DNA from: Streptomyces abikoensis
GTDB lineage: Bacteria; Actinomycetota; Actinomycetes; Streptomycetales; Streptomycetaceae
Direction: 5' to 3'
Assembly: GCF_014648775.1 (NCBI RefSeq)
Contig: NZ_BMRT01000002.1
Coordinates: forward strand, 496,001 to 560,000
DNA: 64,000 bases
Shown here: positions 8,546 through 15,270 of the stretch, piece after piece
Layout: every line of letters starts with the position of its first letter
How positions within the stretch are numbered: the stretch's first letter is position 1
Program-made: the position numbers and the translations under genes
Notes under the pieces: model-generated
What the model was told of the DNA's origin: nothing
The model's input: the letters and a program-made list of their open reading frames with translations, nothing else
Databases searched by the model: none

Positions 8546-9410
8546 GTCGGGCCGGATCAGCTGGCCCGCCCAGCAGCCGGTGTGGACCTTCGACTGGCGG
8601 CTGGCGGACGCCCCCGACGAGGAGGGCATCGTCATCCTCGGCGCCGCCTACCGGGGGCACCAGGTCTTCGCCAAGGCCAGCCTCCCCTCCTTGCGGGTGC
8701 GGTACGAGGGGCCGTGCGGCCCGTACAAGGACCCGCTCAACTACAACAACGCGCACCCCACCTCCCGCTGCCCCGGCAGCAGGGTGTGCGTCTACGCCTA
8801 CTCCAGCGGGGGCCTGCGCGCCCTGAGCGTGGAGTCGTACCACACCATCAGCGCCTACCGGCTCACCCACCGCTGGGTGTTCTGGGAGAACGGCGTGATC
8901 ATGCCCCGGCTCTTCAGCGCGGGCATCCAGTGCCCCTTCGACCACCGCCACCACGTCTACTGGCGGCTGGACTTCGACATCGACGGCGCGCGACGGGACC
9001 TGGCGCTGGAGTACAACACCTATACCGGCGAAGAGGGGTGGGGAGCGGGCTGGCACCCCTTCCGCACCGAGACCAAGCGGCTGAAGAACCCGCCCTCGCG
9101 GCGCAGCTGGGCCGTCGTCGACCTGGACAGCCACCGTGGATACCACGTGCTGCCCGGGCCGAACGACGGCACCGCGGACGCCTTCTCGGCCTCCGACCTG
9201 TGGCTGCTGCGCTACCGTGCGAGCGAGGACCGCTACGGACGGCAGGGCACCGCGGCCGACGACGGGCTGAACGGCTATCTGAACGCCGAGAGCACCGACG
9301 GCCAGGACCTGGTCGTCTGGTACGCCGCGCACCTCTTCCACCGGGTCGCCCACGGGGGCGACGACTGGCACGGCGTGGGCCCGGACCTCGTCCCGTTCGG
9401 GCCGTGGTGA
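8538..9410 (+). CDS. copper amine oxidase catalytic-domain-like protein lacking the topaquinone motif
   Basis: 290-residue protein matching the C-terminal beta-sandwich of copper amine oxidases over most of its length: EGIVILGAAYRG, WVFWENGVIMP, DHRHHVYWRLDFDIDG, DLWLLRYRASEDRY, DGQDLVVWYAAHLFH. The three copper ligands appear kept as His136, His138 and His268. The redox cofactor is made from Tyr in Asn-Tyr-Asp/Glu-Tyr/Asn; here the aligned residues are Ala106-Tyr107-Arg108-Leu109, and a ~20-residue loop before the HxH pair is missing. The catalytic-base Asp region (NYFDTGEY-type) reads LNYNNAHP. GGAAGGAGGG precedes the ATG, which overlaps the upstream stop by 8 bp. It is probably a metal-binding pseudoenzyme or a divergent enzyme, paired with the upstream protein. 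Confidence 0.75.
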   Translation: MSESGRISWPAQQPVWTFDWRLADAPDEEGIVILGAAYRGHQVFAKASLPSLRVRYEGPCGPYKDPLNYNNAHPTSRCPGSRVCVYAYSSGGLRALSVESYHTISAYRLTHRWVFWENGVIMPRLFSAGIQCPFDHRHHVYWRLDFDIDGARRDLALEYNTYTGEEGWGAGWHPFRTETKRLKNPPSRRSWAVVDLDSHRGYHVLPGPNDGTADAFSASDLWLLRYRASEDRYGRQGTAADDGLNGYLNAESTDGQDLVVWYAAHLFHRVAHGGDDWHGVGPDLVPFGPW

Positions 9411-9459
9411 CGTGTCGTGGGCACGACGCGACCACCGGCCCGCCCCCGGGGACCCGGCA

Positions 9460-10032
9460 TCAGCCCAGCAGACCCCGCACGAGCCCGCTGATCAGGTCGT
9501 TGACGCCGCCCACCACACCGCCGAGCGTGTTGACGAGCCCGCTCAGCAGGCCCTGGACGGAGGGGATCAGCCCGGCGCCGTCGAACCGGCCGCCGTCGTG
9601 CGCGGCCCGCTCCTTGGCGAGCCGTACGGTCGCGACGACCGCGTCGGTCGTGGCGACCGTGACCGCGCGGAGCTCCGGACGCCCGCTGCCCGCCTGCCGC
9701 TCCAGGCCGGCCCGGGCCCGGCCGAGCGCGTCGAGGTTGTCCCGGATCGTCCCGCAGTGCCCGGCGCGGGACCGCTCCGGGCCGAGGGCGGCACAGCCCG
9801 CGGCCTCCTCGGCCGCCTCCTTGCCGACGGCGTTCTCGTCGATGGCCCGCATCGCCTGGCCCGCGGCCTTGCGCAGGGCTTCGGGCGAGGGGGCCTGGAC
9901 GTGGGCGGTGGCGCCGGACGCGCCGGCCGGCGCGGACACCGTGCCGGCCGTGGTGGGGGCCGCGGTGCCGAGGAGGAGCGCACCGCACACGGTGGCGGAC
10001 ACCAGCAGGCCGGATCTTCGGGGGACACCCAT
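9460..10032 (-). CDS. secreted protein of unknown function
   Basis: 190-residue protein with a clear signal peptide (RRSGLLVSATVCGALLLGTAAPTTAG, cleavage near residue 30) and AGGAG eight bases before the ATG. The mature part is helical and charged, with one possible disulfide pair (AAGCAALGPERSRAGHCGTI). It ends in a Gly/Leu/Val-rich amphipathic tail, SVQGLLSGLVNTLGGVVGGV and on, that could associate with membranes or self-assemble, as seen in some small Streptomyces surface proteins. I do not recognise the family. The gene is convergent with the amine-oxidase-like pair (49 bp apart) and downstream of the roadblock operon, but 145 bp separates it from that operon. Confidence 0.8.
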   Translation of the reverse strand: MGVPRRSGLLVSATVCGALLLGTAAPTTAGTVSAPAGASGATAHVQAPSPEALRKAAGQAMRAIDENAVGKEAAEEAAGCAALGPERSRAGHCGTIRDNLDALGRARAGLERQAGSGRPELRAVTVATTDAVVATVRLAKERAAHDGGRFDGAGLIPSVQGLLSGLVNTLGGVVGGVNDLISGLVRGLLG

Positions 10033-10176
10033 GGAGGTAACTCCTTCGAACAGAAGGGGATCTTCACGAAGACCCTGCGCCGGGTGCGACGCCCCCGCAA
10101 ATCGGGCCACCCCTCCGGTGACAACGGGTCCCTGACACGGTGTGCCGCGGTGCGGTCGTCAAGTCGCCAAAACGCT

Positions 10177-10551
10177 TCAGACCTCCAGTTCGGACTCGAT
10201 GCGGCGGAGCTGATGGCGGGCCATCGCGAGGTTGGCGCGCTTGGAGTCCAGGACCAGGTACAGGAACAGGCCGTTGCCGCCCCGGCCCGTCAGCAGCCTG
10301 ATCAAGTGGTACTGCGTGCCGAGGGTGATGAGGATGTCCTCGATGCTGTCCTGGAGGTTGAGCATCTCCATGGCGCGCAGCTTGGCCCGGACGACGTCCG
10401 TGTTGGCCGCGGCCGCGACGTTGAGGTCGAGCGACGCGGAGCCGCCCAGGGTGCCCAGCGCCATGCCGCTGCCGTAGTCGACGAGGGCCACGCCCAGCGC
10501 GCCGTCGATCGAGTTCATCGCGTCCTTGAGGGCCGTTTCGGTGTTCGCCAT
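10177..10551 (-). CDS. roadblock/LC7-type protein (paralogue A)
   Basis: 124-residue cytoplasmic protein. Its pattern (two helices, beta strands GVALVDYGSGMALGTLG and GLFLYLVLDSKRANLAMARHQLRRIE) fits the roadblock/LC7 fold used by MglB-like GTPase regulators and CvnB of Streptomyces conservons. It aligns along its whole length with the product at 11897-12283 (shared DYGSG/DWTSG, YHLIR/YHLFR, FLYLVLD/FLYVWLD, ANLA). It is the last gene of a four-gene run on this strand, 52 bp after the previous one. No GTPase or kinase gene adjoins it. Molecular role is unknown; dimerisation with the other roadblock proteins is likely. Confidence 0.75.
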   Translation of the reverse strand: MANTETALKDAMNSIDGALGVALVDYGSGMALGTLGGSASLDLNVAAAANTDVVRAKLRAMEMLNLQDSIEDILITLGTQYHLIRLLTGRGGNGLFLYLVLDSKRANLAMARHQLRRIESELEV

Positions 10552-10603
10552 GGGAAACCCATTTCTTTGTCGATGAATTTATGGATGGATACGCGATCGG
10601 TCA

Positions 10604-10996
10604 CTACGCCTGGCGCTGCCGCTCCAGTGCGCCGTCGACGATCTGCGCGATGCGGGCGCCCGCTCTGCGGGCCTCCAGGTTCAGCCGCCCCACATTGGCG
10701 TCGGCCGAGGCCAGCAGCGTCAGCACGCTCGCGGCGCCGGCCGCGTACGTGGCCACGTAGCCGAGTTCGCCGCTGACGACGAGTTCGCGGAACCCCCCGT
10801 GGCCCACGGCGTCCGAGAGCCGCGCGCCGACCCCCAGGGCCGCCGCGGTCAGCGCGGCCAGCCCGTCCGGTTCGGCACCGGTGACGAGGTGCGCGATCAC
10901 CAGCCCGTCGGTGCTCGCCACCATGGCACCGGTCAGATGCGGTACCCGGACACGTAACCCCTGGAGCTCGGCGAGCACCTCGGGTGCGGCGGTCAT
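10604..10996 (-). CDS. roadblock/LC7 domain protein (MglB/CvnB-like)
   Basis: 130-residue roadblock/LC7 protein of the classical type. It has an N-terminal helix LAELQGLRVRVPHLTGAMVASTDGLVIAH, then helix AALTAAALGVGARLSDAVGHGGF, strands ELVVSGELGYVATYAAG and SVLTLLASADANVGRLNLEARRAG. CvnB proteins of Streptomyces conservons look like this. The start at 10996 has AAGGAGG in front; the longer in-frame ORF to 11041 lacks one. It lies ~100 bp after the winged-helix-like gene. Such proteins bind small GTPases of the MglA/CvnD type, but no GTPase is encoded here, so the partner would have to be elsewhere in the genome. Confidence 0.85.
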   Translation of the reverse strand: MTAAPEVLAELQGLRVRVPHLTGAMVASTDGLVIAHLVTGAEPDGLAALTAAALGVGARLSDAVGHGGFRELVVSGELGYVATYAAGAASVLTLLASADANVGRLNLEARRAGARIAQIVDGALERQRQA

Positions 10997-11093
10997 CGGC
11001 TGCCTCCTTACGACGAATTGCCTCAACGCGCGCCTCATCATGGGATCGGTGGGACCCGGCCGGCACCCGGCCCGGTCGCGGAGCGTCTCAGGG

Positions 11094-11900
11094 TCACAAG
11101 GCCTCCAAAGCGTCGCGGATCCGTTGGAGCAGGAAGATCTCCGGTGCGTCGGCGGGGACCCTCGCGGCCGGCGCCGCCGGGCGGGCCCGCCGGGGCGGCG
11201 GCGTGCCGGGTGCCGGGGTCCGCACCAGCCCCGCCGCGGCCAGCCGCCGGACGTCGAGGAGGGTCGCGAACGCGGAGCGGCCCAGCGCGCCGGCGATCTG
11301 CGTCGGCGTCCGCACCCCGTCGGCCGCGGCCAGCACCGCGCCGGACGGCGACCGGCGGACGGCCCTGGGCGCGGGGGCAGGGGCGGGGACGGGGACGACC
11401 GGGGACACGTCGAGCTCCGGGCAGGGCCAGGCCCGCTCCAGCAGGCCCCGGCGCCGGCGCACTTCCCGCCGCACGGCCGCCACGGGGACGGGACGGACGG
11501 GCCCGAACCAGTGCCGGGCGCCCCGCAGGAACCGGTCGGGGGCCCGCTGGGAGCCGTCGAGGGGGGACAGCACGAAGTAGGCCGCGTCGAACAGGGCGCT
11601 GAGATGGCACAGTTCGAGCTCGCCCCGGCTCAGCCTGCCGCGTTCGACGAGCAGGCTCCCCGCGCGGTGGTCCGGCCCGCCCTCGGTCACCGCCTCCTCC
11701 CAGCTCTCCCGCGACAGCCGGCCGCTCGCCGTCAGCCGCCACCCCACGTCCGGCACGACCGGGCTCTCGGCGTGCACCAGGGCCCCGTCGGCGAGGTAGA
11801 GGGCCCCGGCCCGGCCGTGCAGCGCTCCCGTCGCCCGCTCCCGGACGAGCCGGTCCAGCGTGGCCGTCACCACGGCACCGCCCGTCACCACAGCCGTCAT
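11094..11900 (-). CDS. DUF4388/PATAN-like regulator with C-terminal winged-helix-like segment
   Basis: 268-residue soluble protein. The N-terminal ~60 residues (DRLVRERATGALHGRAGALYLADGALVHAES) look like a PATAN/DUF4388 beta-sheet module, a domain often found with two-component and roadblock systems. A helical middle (LLVERGRLSRGELELCHLSALFDAAYFVLS) follows. The last third, after a Pro/Ala linker, has a winged-helix look (GVRTPTQIAGALGRSAFATLLDVRRLAAAGLV). The ATG overlaps the stop of the upstream roadblock gene by 4 bp, so the two are translationally coupled. The domain call is moderate; the operon link is firm. It may be the DNA- or protein-binding output of the roadblock module. Confidence 0.6.
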   Translation of the reverse strand: MTAVVTGGAVVTATLDRLVRERATGALHGRAGALYLADGALVHAESPVVPDVGWRLTASGRLSRESWEEAVTEGGPDHRAGSLLVERGRLSRGELELCHLSALFDAAYFVLSPLDGSQRAPDRFLRGARHWFGPVRPVPVAAVRREVRRRRGLLERAWPCPELDVSPVVPVPAPAPAPRAVRRSPSGAVLAAADGVRTPTQIAGALGRSAFATLLDVRRLAAAGLVRTPAPGTPPPRRARPAAPAARVPADAPEIFLLQRIRDALEAL

Positions 11901-12283
11901 GCCGACACCAGCCGGGTGGCGAGGTCCTTCATCCGGAACAGCGCCACCGCGAGATTGGCCTCCGTCCGGTCCAGCCAGACGTACAGGAAGACACTGCTGT
12001 CGAACGAGGTCGCCACGTACCGGAACAGGTGGTAGCTCCCCCGGGCCGTGACGATCAGCTCCTCCACCGGCCCGTCATGGCGTGCGCCGCCACCCGTGAA
12101 CCCACCGTTCTCCACGGCGAGCCGGGCCAGTTCGGCGGCCTCCGCCGCCGACGCCTCGTGATCGCCGTCCGGCCCGTCGCCCACCGCCCCCAGGGTGAGC
12201 CCGCTCGTCCAGTCCACCAGGCTCGCGCCCCGCGCCCCGGGAATGGCCATGGCCTCCGTCAGGCACCCGTCTATTCCGGTCAC
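11897..12283 (-). CDS. roadblock/LC7-type protein (paralogue B)
   Basis: 128-residue paralogue of the 10177-10551 product, first gene of the operon. It shares GASLVDWTSGLTLGAVG, EELIVTARGSYHLFRYVAT and SSVFLYVWLDRTEANLAVALFRMK with that protein. The GTG at 12283 is preferred because GGAGAGG sits just before it; the open frame extends upstream to 12442, but that extension is Pro/Cys-rich and unlike the family. The stop overlaps the next gene by 4 bp. Function is inferred only from fold and operon: a small dimeric regulatory protein, probably acting on a Ras-like GTPase or on the coupled protein downstream. Confidence 0.72.
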   Translation of the reverse strand: MTGIDGCLTEAMAIPGARGASLVDWTSGLTLGAVGDGPDGDHEASAAEAAELARLAVENGGFTGGGARHDGPVEELIVTARGSYHLFRYVATSFDSSVFLYVWLDRTEANLAVALFRMKDLATRLVSA

Positions 12284-12327
12284 ACGATCCTCTCCAGCCG
12301 CGCGACGGCAACAGGGAGCGCCGCGTA

Positions 12328-12362
12328 TCGGTACAAGGCTCGGTACATGGGGGGTGATCACC
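12328..12362. promoter_or_regulatory. direct repeat plus palindrome upstream of the roadblock operon
   Basis: TCGGTACA occurs twice at 12 bp spacing (12328-12335 and 12340-12347). The perfect palindrome GGTGATCACC follows at 12353-12362. They sit 45-80 bp upstream of the operon's first start codon, where a regulator or sigma factor could bind. No binder is known. Confidence 0.3.
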
Positions 12363-12555
12363 AGGGGATGTGACCCATGCGACGGAAGGTAACCGATACC
12401 GGTGGCAGGGGGTGAGGGTTTTGGCATTTTCTCTCGGCACATGTGCGGAGGTGCTATAGGCCTGACGTGTTGGGCGTTAGGGTGAGCGCTGCCGGTCCCC
12501 CCACGTTCGGCGGCGATGCCCGCCTGCCCGTCCGTACCGATCGTGGAGTTCCGCC

Positions 12556-13044
12556 TTGGCCATAGCCACCGTGTCCCGTCCCGCGTCCCGCCGGCGCCTC
12601 GCCGCCGCGTGCGGGCTCGCCCTCGCGACCGCGCTGACCCTCACCGGGTGCACGGGGGACGACAAGTCGCCGACGCGCCCGTCCGCTTCACCGTCCGCGT
12701 CGACATCCGCGTCGACCTCACCGTCGCCGGGCCCCACGGGGAGCGCGACGCACACCGACACGCCGTCCCCCGGGTCGGCGACCCACGTGCCGAAGGCGCC
12801 GCCCAAGACGCGCGGGCCACAGACCGAACCCCCGGCGCCCGGCGCGGAACGCACGGCGGGGGCGGCGGGGGCGAAGGGGTCGTCCACGTCGGAATCGTCC
12901 TGCGAGATCCGTTCCGACGCCGGGAACTGCTACAAGGCGGGCCAGTTCTGCCGCAAGGGCGATGTGGGCGCCGGTACGCACGACGCCCACGGCCGCCTCA
13001 TCACCTGCGGCGGCGACGGTGGCCGCCCGCGCTGGCACTACTGA
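12556..13044 (+). CDS. secreted lipoprotein with Cys-rich C-terminal domain
   Basis: 162-residue lipoprotein. An Arg-rich n-region and hydrophobic core end in the lipobox LTGC, with Cys32 the likely lipidated residue, placing the protein on the outer face of the membrane. A Ser/Thr/Pro-rich linker of about 70 residues follows. The last ~48 residues form a small domain with four Cys (CEIRSDAGNC, AGQFC, LITC), typical of a disulfide-stabilised module found at the ends of many Streptomyces surface proteins. The start used is TTG at 12556 because GGAG lies eight bases before it; a GTG 15 bp downstream has no ribosome site. Function unknown. Confidence 0.75.
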   Translation: MAIATVSRPASRRRLAAACGLALATALTLTGCTGDDKSPTRPSASPSASTSASTSPSPGPTGSATHTDTPSPGSATHVPKAPPKTRGPQTEPPAPGAERTAGAAGAKGSSTSESSCEIRSDAGNCYKAGQFCRKGDVGAGTHDAHGRLITCGGDGGRPRWHY

Positions 13045-13233
13045 CCGCCGGGCGGCCGCCGCGCGCACGATCCGGGCGTGCGGCGGCCGGGCACCCGGGC
13101 GGGGCGTGCCGCCGGGGCGGCGTACCGGGGCCGGCCATCGGCTTCCGGCCCCGGCACGCGCCCGGGGGACCGAGCGGGGACGACATCCCGTCCGGGCTGT
13201 GACCAGCGTGCCGTCGCGCGGCCCCGGCGCGCA

Positions 13234-13250
13234 GGGGCCGAACGGACCCC
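13234..13250. promoter_or_regulatory. candidate DevR/OsdR box upstream of the alcohol dehydrogenase
   Basis: The near-palindrome GGGGCCGAACGGACCCC lies 86 bp upstream of the dehydrogenase start. The reverse complement of the element at 14438-14452, before the regulator gene, gives almost the same sequence. DosR/DevR sites are also GC-flanked dyads with GGG...CCC ends. Assignment is inferred from the repeated motif and context. Confidence 0.45.
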
Positions 13251-13335
13251 GCGCGGGGACACCCGGGCCTTGCCGTCCCCCCGGGCCCGGCGCACCGTGG
13301 AAAGAGCGAGGGCCCGACGGCCGGAGGTGAGCACG

Positions 13336-14400
13336 ATGACGGTCCCGGAACCGCAGGCTCCGCGATCCCCCGGACCCGTGCCGCCCCCGACGGAGACCAC
13401 GGCCTGGGTCGTCGACCACACAGCGCCCGCCACCGAACGGCCGCTGCGCCGGGAGCGCAGGCCGCTGCCGGAACCGGGCCCGTACGATCTGCTGATCAAG
13501 GTCGGGGCGTGCGGGGTGTGCCGGACGGATCTGCATCTGGCGGAGGGCGATCTGCCGCCGCGCGCGCCCCGCCGTACGCCCGGCCACGAGATCGTCGGCC
13601 GGGTGCTGGCCGCCGGGCCGGCCGCGGAGGGCTTCGCCCCCGGTGACCGCGTCGGCGCCGCCTGGCTCGCGGGCACCTGCGGGATGTGCCGCTATTGCAC
13701 CGGTGGCCGGGAGAACCTCTGCCCGGACTCCCGCTACACCGGCTGGGACGTCCACGGCGGGTACGCCGAGCACGTCATCACGGACTCCCGTTTCACCTAC
13801 CGGCTGCCGGAGGGGCCGCCGGACGAGGAGCTCGCACCGCTGCTCTGCGCGGGCATCATCGGCTATCGCGCGCTGCGGCGGGCCGAGCTGCCGCCCGGCG
13901 GCGCGCTCGGCATCTACGGTTTCGGCGCGTCCGCCCATCTGACCGCGCAGCTGGCGATCGCCCAGGGCGCGTCCGTGCACGTCCTCACCCGTGCCGAGCC
14001 GGCCCGCCGGCTGGCGCTGGAGCTGGGCGCGGCGTCGGCGGGCGGCACCTACGACGATCCGCCCGTGCCGCTCGACGCGGCGATCCTCTTCGCTCCCGTC
14101 GGGGATCTCGTGCCGGTGGCGCTGGCGGCCCTCGACCGGGGCGGGACGCTCGCCGTGGCCGGAATCCATCTCACCGACATCCCGGTGCTCGGCTATGAGC
14201 GGCACCTCTTCCAGGAGCGGACCCTGCGCAGCGTCACCGCCAACACGCGGGCCGACGGGCGCGCGTACCTGTCCGAGGTCGCCCGGCACCGGCCGGTGGT
14301 GCACGTCCAGCCGTATCCGATGAGCCGCGCCGACGAGGCGCTCGCGGACCTGGCGGGGGACCGGGTCACGGGCGTGGCGGTGCTGGTCGCGGAGGAGTGA
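13336..14400 (+). CDS. zinc-dependent alcohol dehydrogenase (AdhA-like)
   Basis: 354-residue zinc-binding alcohol dehydrogenase. It shows the catalytic zinc site [28 protein letters not shown], the structural zinc knuckle [15 protein letters not shown], the AdhA-type segment [12 protein letters not shown], and a nucleotide-binding strand [20 protein letters not shown] 13336 follows GGAGG at 8 nt; a GTG nine bases upstream would overlap that site. A Pro-rich ~20-residue N-terminal extension is unusual for the family. The neighbours are a DevR-like regulator and a DevS-like kinase, and both genes have similar palindromes upstream. That suggests a role in redox balance when oxygen is limiting. 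The substrate is unknown. Confidence 0.88.
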   Translation: MTVPEPQAPRSPGPVPPPTETTAWVVDHTAPATERPLRRERRPLPEPGPYDLLIKVGACGVCRTDLHLAEGDLPPRAPRRTPGHEIVGRVLAAGPAAEGFAPGDRVGAAWLAGTCGMCRYCTGGRENLCPDSRYTGWDVHGGYAEHVITDSRFTYRLPEGPPDEELAPLLCAGIIGYRALRRAELPPGGALGIYGFGASAHLTAQLAIAQGASVHVLTRAEPARRLALELGAASAGGTYDDPPVPLDAAILFAPVGDLVPVALAALDRGGTLAVAGIHLTDIPVLGYERHLFQERTLRSVTANTRADGRAYLSEVARHRPVVHVQPYPMSRADEALADLAGDRVTGVAVLVAEE

Positions 14401-14437
14401 GCCCCGAGCCGGCCCGGCGGCGTGGGGCGGCCGGATC

Positions 14438-14452
14438 GGGGCCGTTCGGCCC
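14438..14452. promoter_or_regulatory. candidate DevR/OsdR box upstream of the response regulator
   Basis: GGGGCCGTTCGGCCC contains the perfect dyad GGGCCG-TT-CGGCCC and is nearly the reverse complement of the box at 13234-13250. It lies ~75 bp upstream of the regulator's GTG, consistent with autoregulation. Inference. Confidence 0.45.
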
Positions 14453-14526
14453 ATGGCGGTCCGACAAATGCTGGATCATGATCCAAACAGGACGACATGC
14501 CGACGAATCGATGAGGAGCCGGAGCG

Positions 14527-15219
14527 GTGGAGCAGCAGTCAGCGCGAGCGGGGGCGTTCTCCGCGGAGCGGCCGATCCGGGTGTTCCTCCTGGACGACCA
14601 CGAGGTCGTCCGCCGGGGGGTCCACGACCTGCTCGACGGCGAGGACGACATCTCGGTCGTCGGCGAGGCCGGCAGCATCGCCCAGGCGCTCGCGCGCGGG
14701 CCCGCGCTCCGTCCCGACGTGGCGGTGCTGGACGTCCGGCTGCCCGACGGCGACGGCATCACGGTCTGCCGCGAGCTGCGGTCCCGGATGCCGGGGCTGA
14801 CCTGTCTGATGCTCACCTCCTTCGACGACGACGACGCGCTGCTGGACGCGATCATGGCGGGGGCGTCCGGCTACGTCCTGAAGCAGATCAAGGGCTCCGA
14901 CCTGGTGGCCGCCATCCGCACGGTCGCCTCCGGCCAGTCGATGCTGGACCCGGCGACGACCACGCGCCTGATGAACAGCCTGCGCGGCGAGGACGAGCAG
15001 CCCGAGCCGGAGGACGAGCGCCTGGCCGGGCTGTCGCCGCGCGAGCGGGAGATCCTCGGCCTGATCGGCGACGGCATGACGAACCGTCAGATTGCGGAGC
15101 GGCTCTACCTGTCCGAGAAGACGGTCAAGAACCACATCTCGCGGATGCTCGCCAAGCTCGGCGTGGAGCGCCGCATCCAGGCGGCCGTGCTCGCGTCGAA
15201 CGTCGCCCGGCCGTCCTGA
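14527..15219 (+). CDS. response regulator, DevR/DosR (OsdR)-like
   Basis: 230-residue NarL-family regulator. Receiver domain at about residues 15-135: [16 protein letters not shown], phosphoacceptor in [13 protein letters not shown], then [28 protein letters not shown], a close match to mycobacterial DosR. The C-terminal LuxR HTH reads [40 protein letters not shown] at 14527 was chosen because GGAG precedes it. It is convergent with the double-GAF kinase, its likely partner, and follows an alcohol dehydrogenase gene. In Streptomyces the OsdK-OsdR pair responds to oxygen and redox state during development; this looks like the same family. Confidence 0.88.
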   Translation: MEQQSARAGAFSAERPIRVFLLDDHEVVRRGVHDLLDGEDDISVVGEAGSIAQALARGPALRPDVAVLDVRLPDGDGITVCRELRSRMPGLTCLMLTSFDDDDALLDAIMAGASGYVLKQIKGSDLVAAIRTVASGQSMLDPATTTRLMNSLRGEDEQPEPEDERLAGLSPREREILGLIGDGMTNRQIAERLYLSEKTVKNHISRMLAKLGVERRIQAAVLASNVARPS

Positions 15220-15270
15220 CCCCCGGTTCCCGTCACACGTCGCCGGACCTGTCACCCCTCGCCGGAGCCG

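Noticed and set aside
10177..12283. Calling the roadblock operon a conservon (cvn)
   Set aside because: No CvnA-type kinase, CvnC or CvnD GTPase is present; only the roadblock type is shared.
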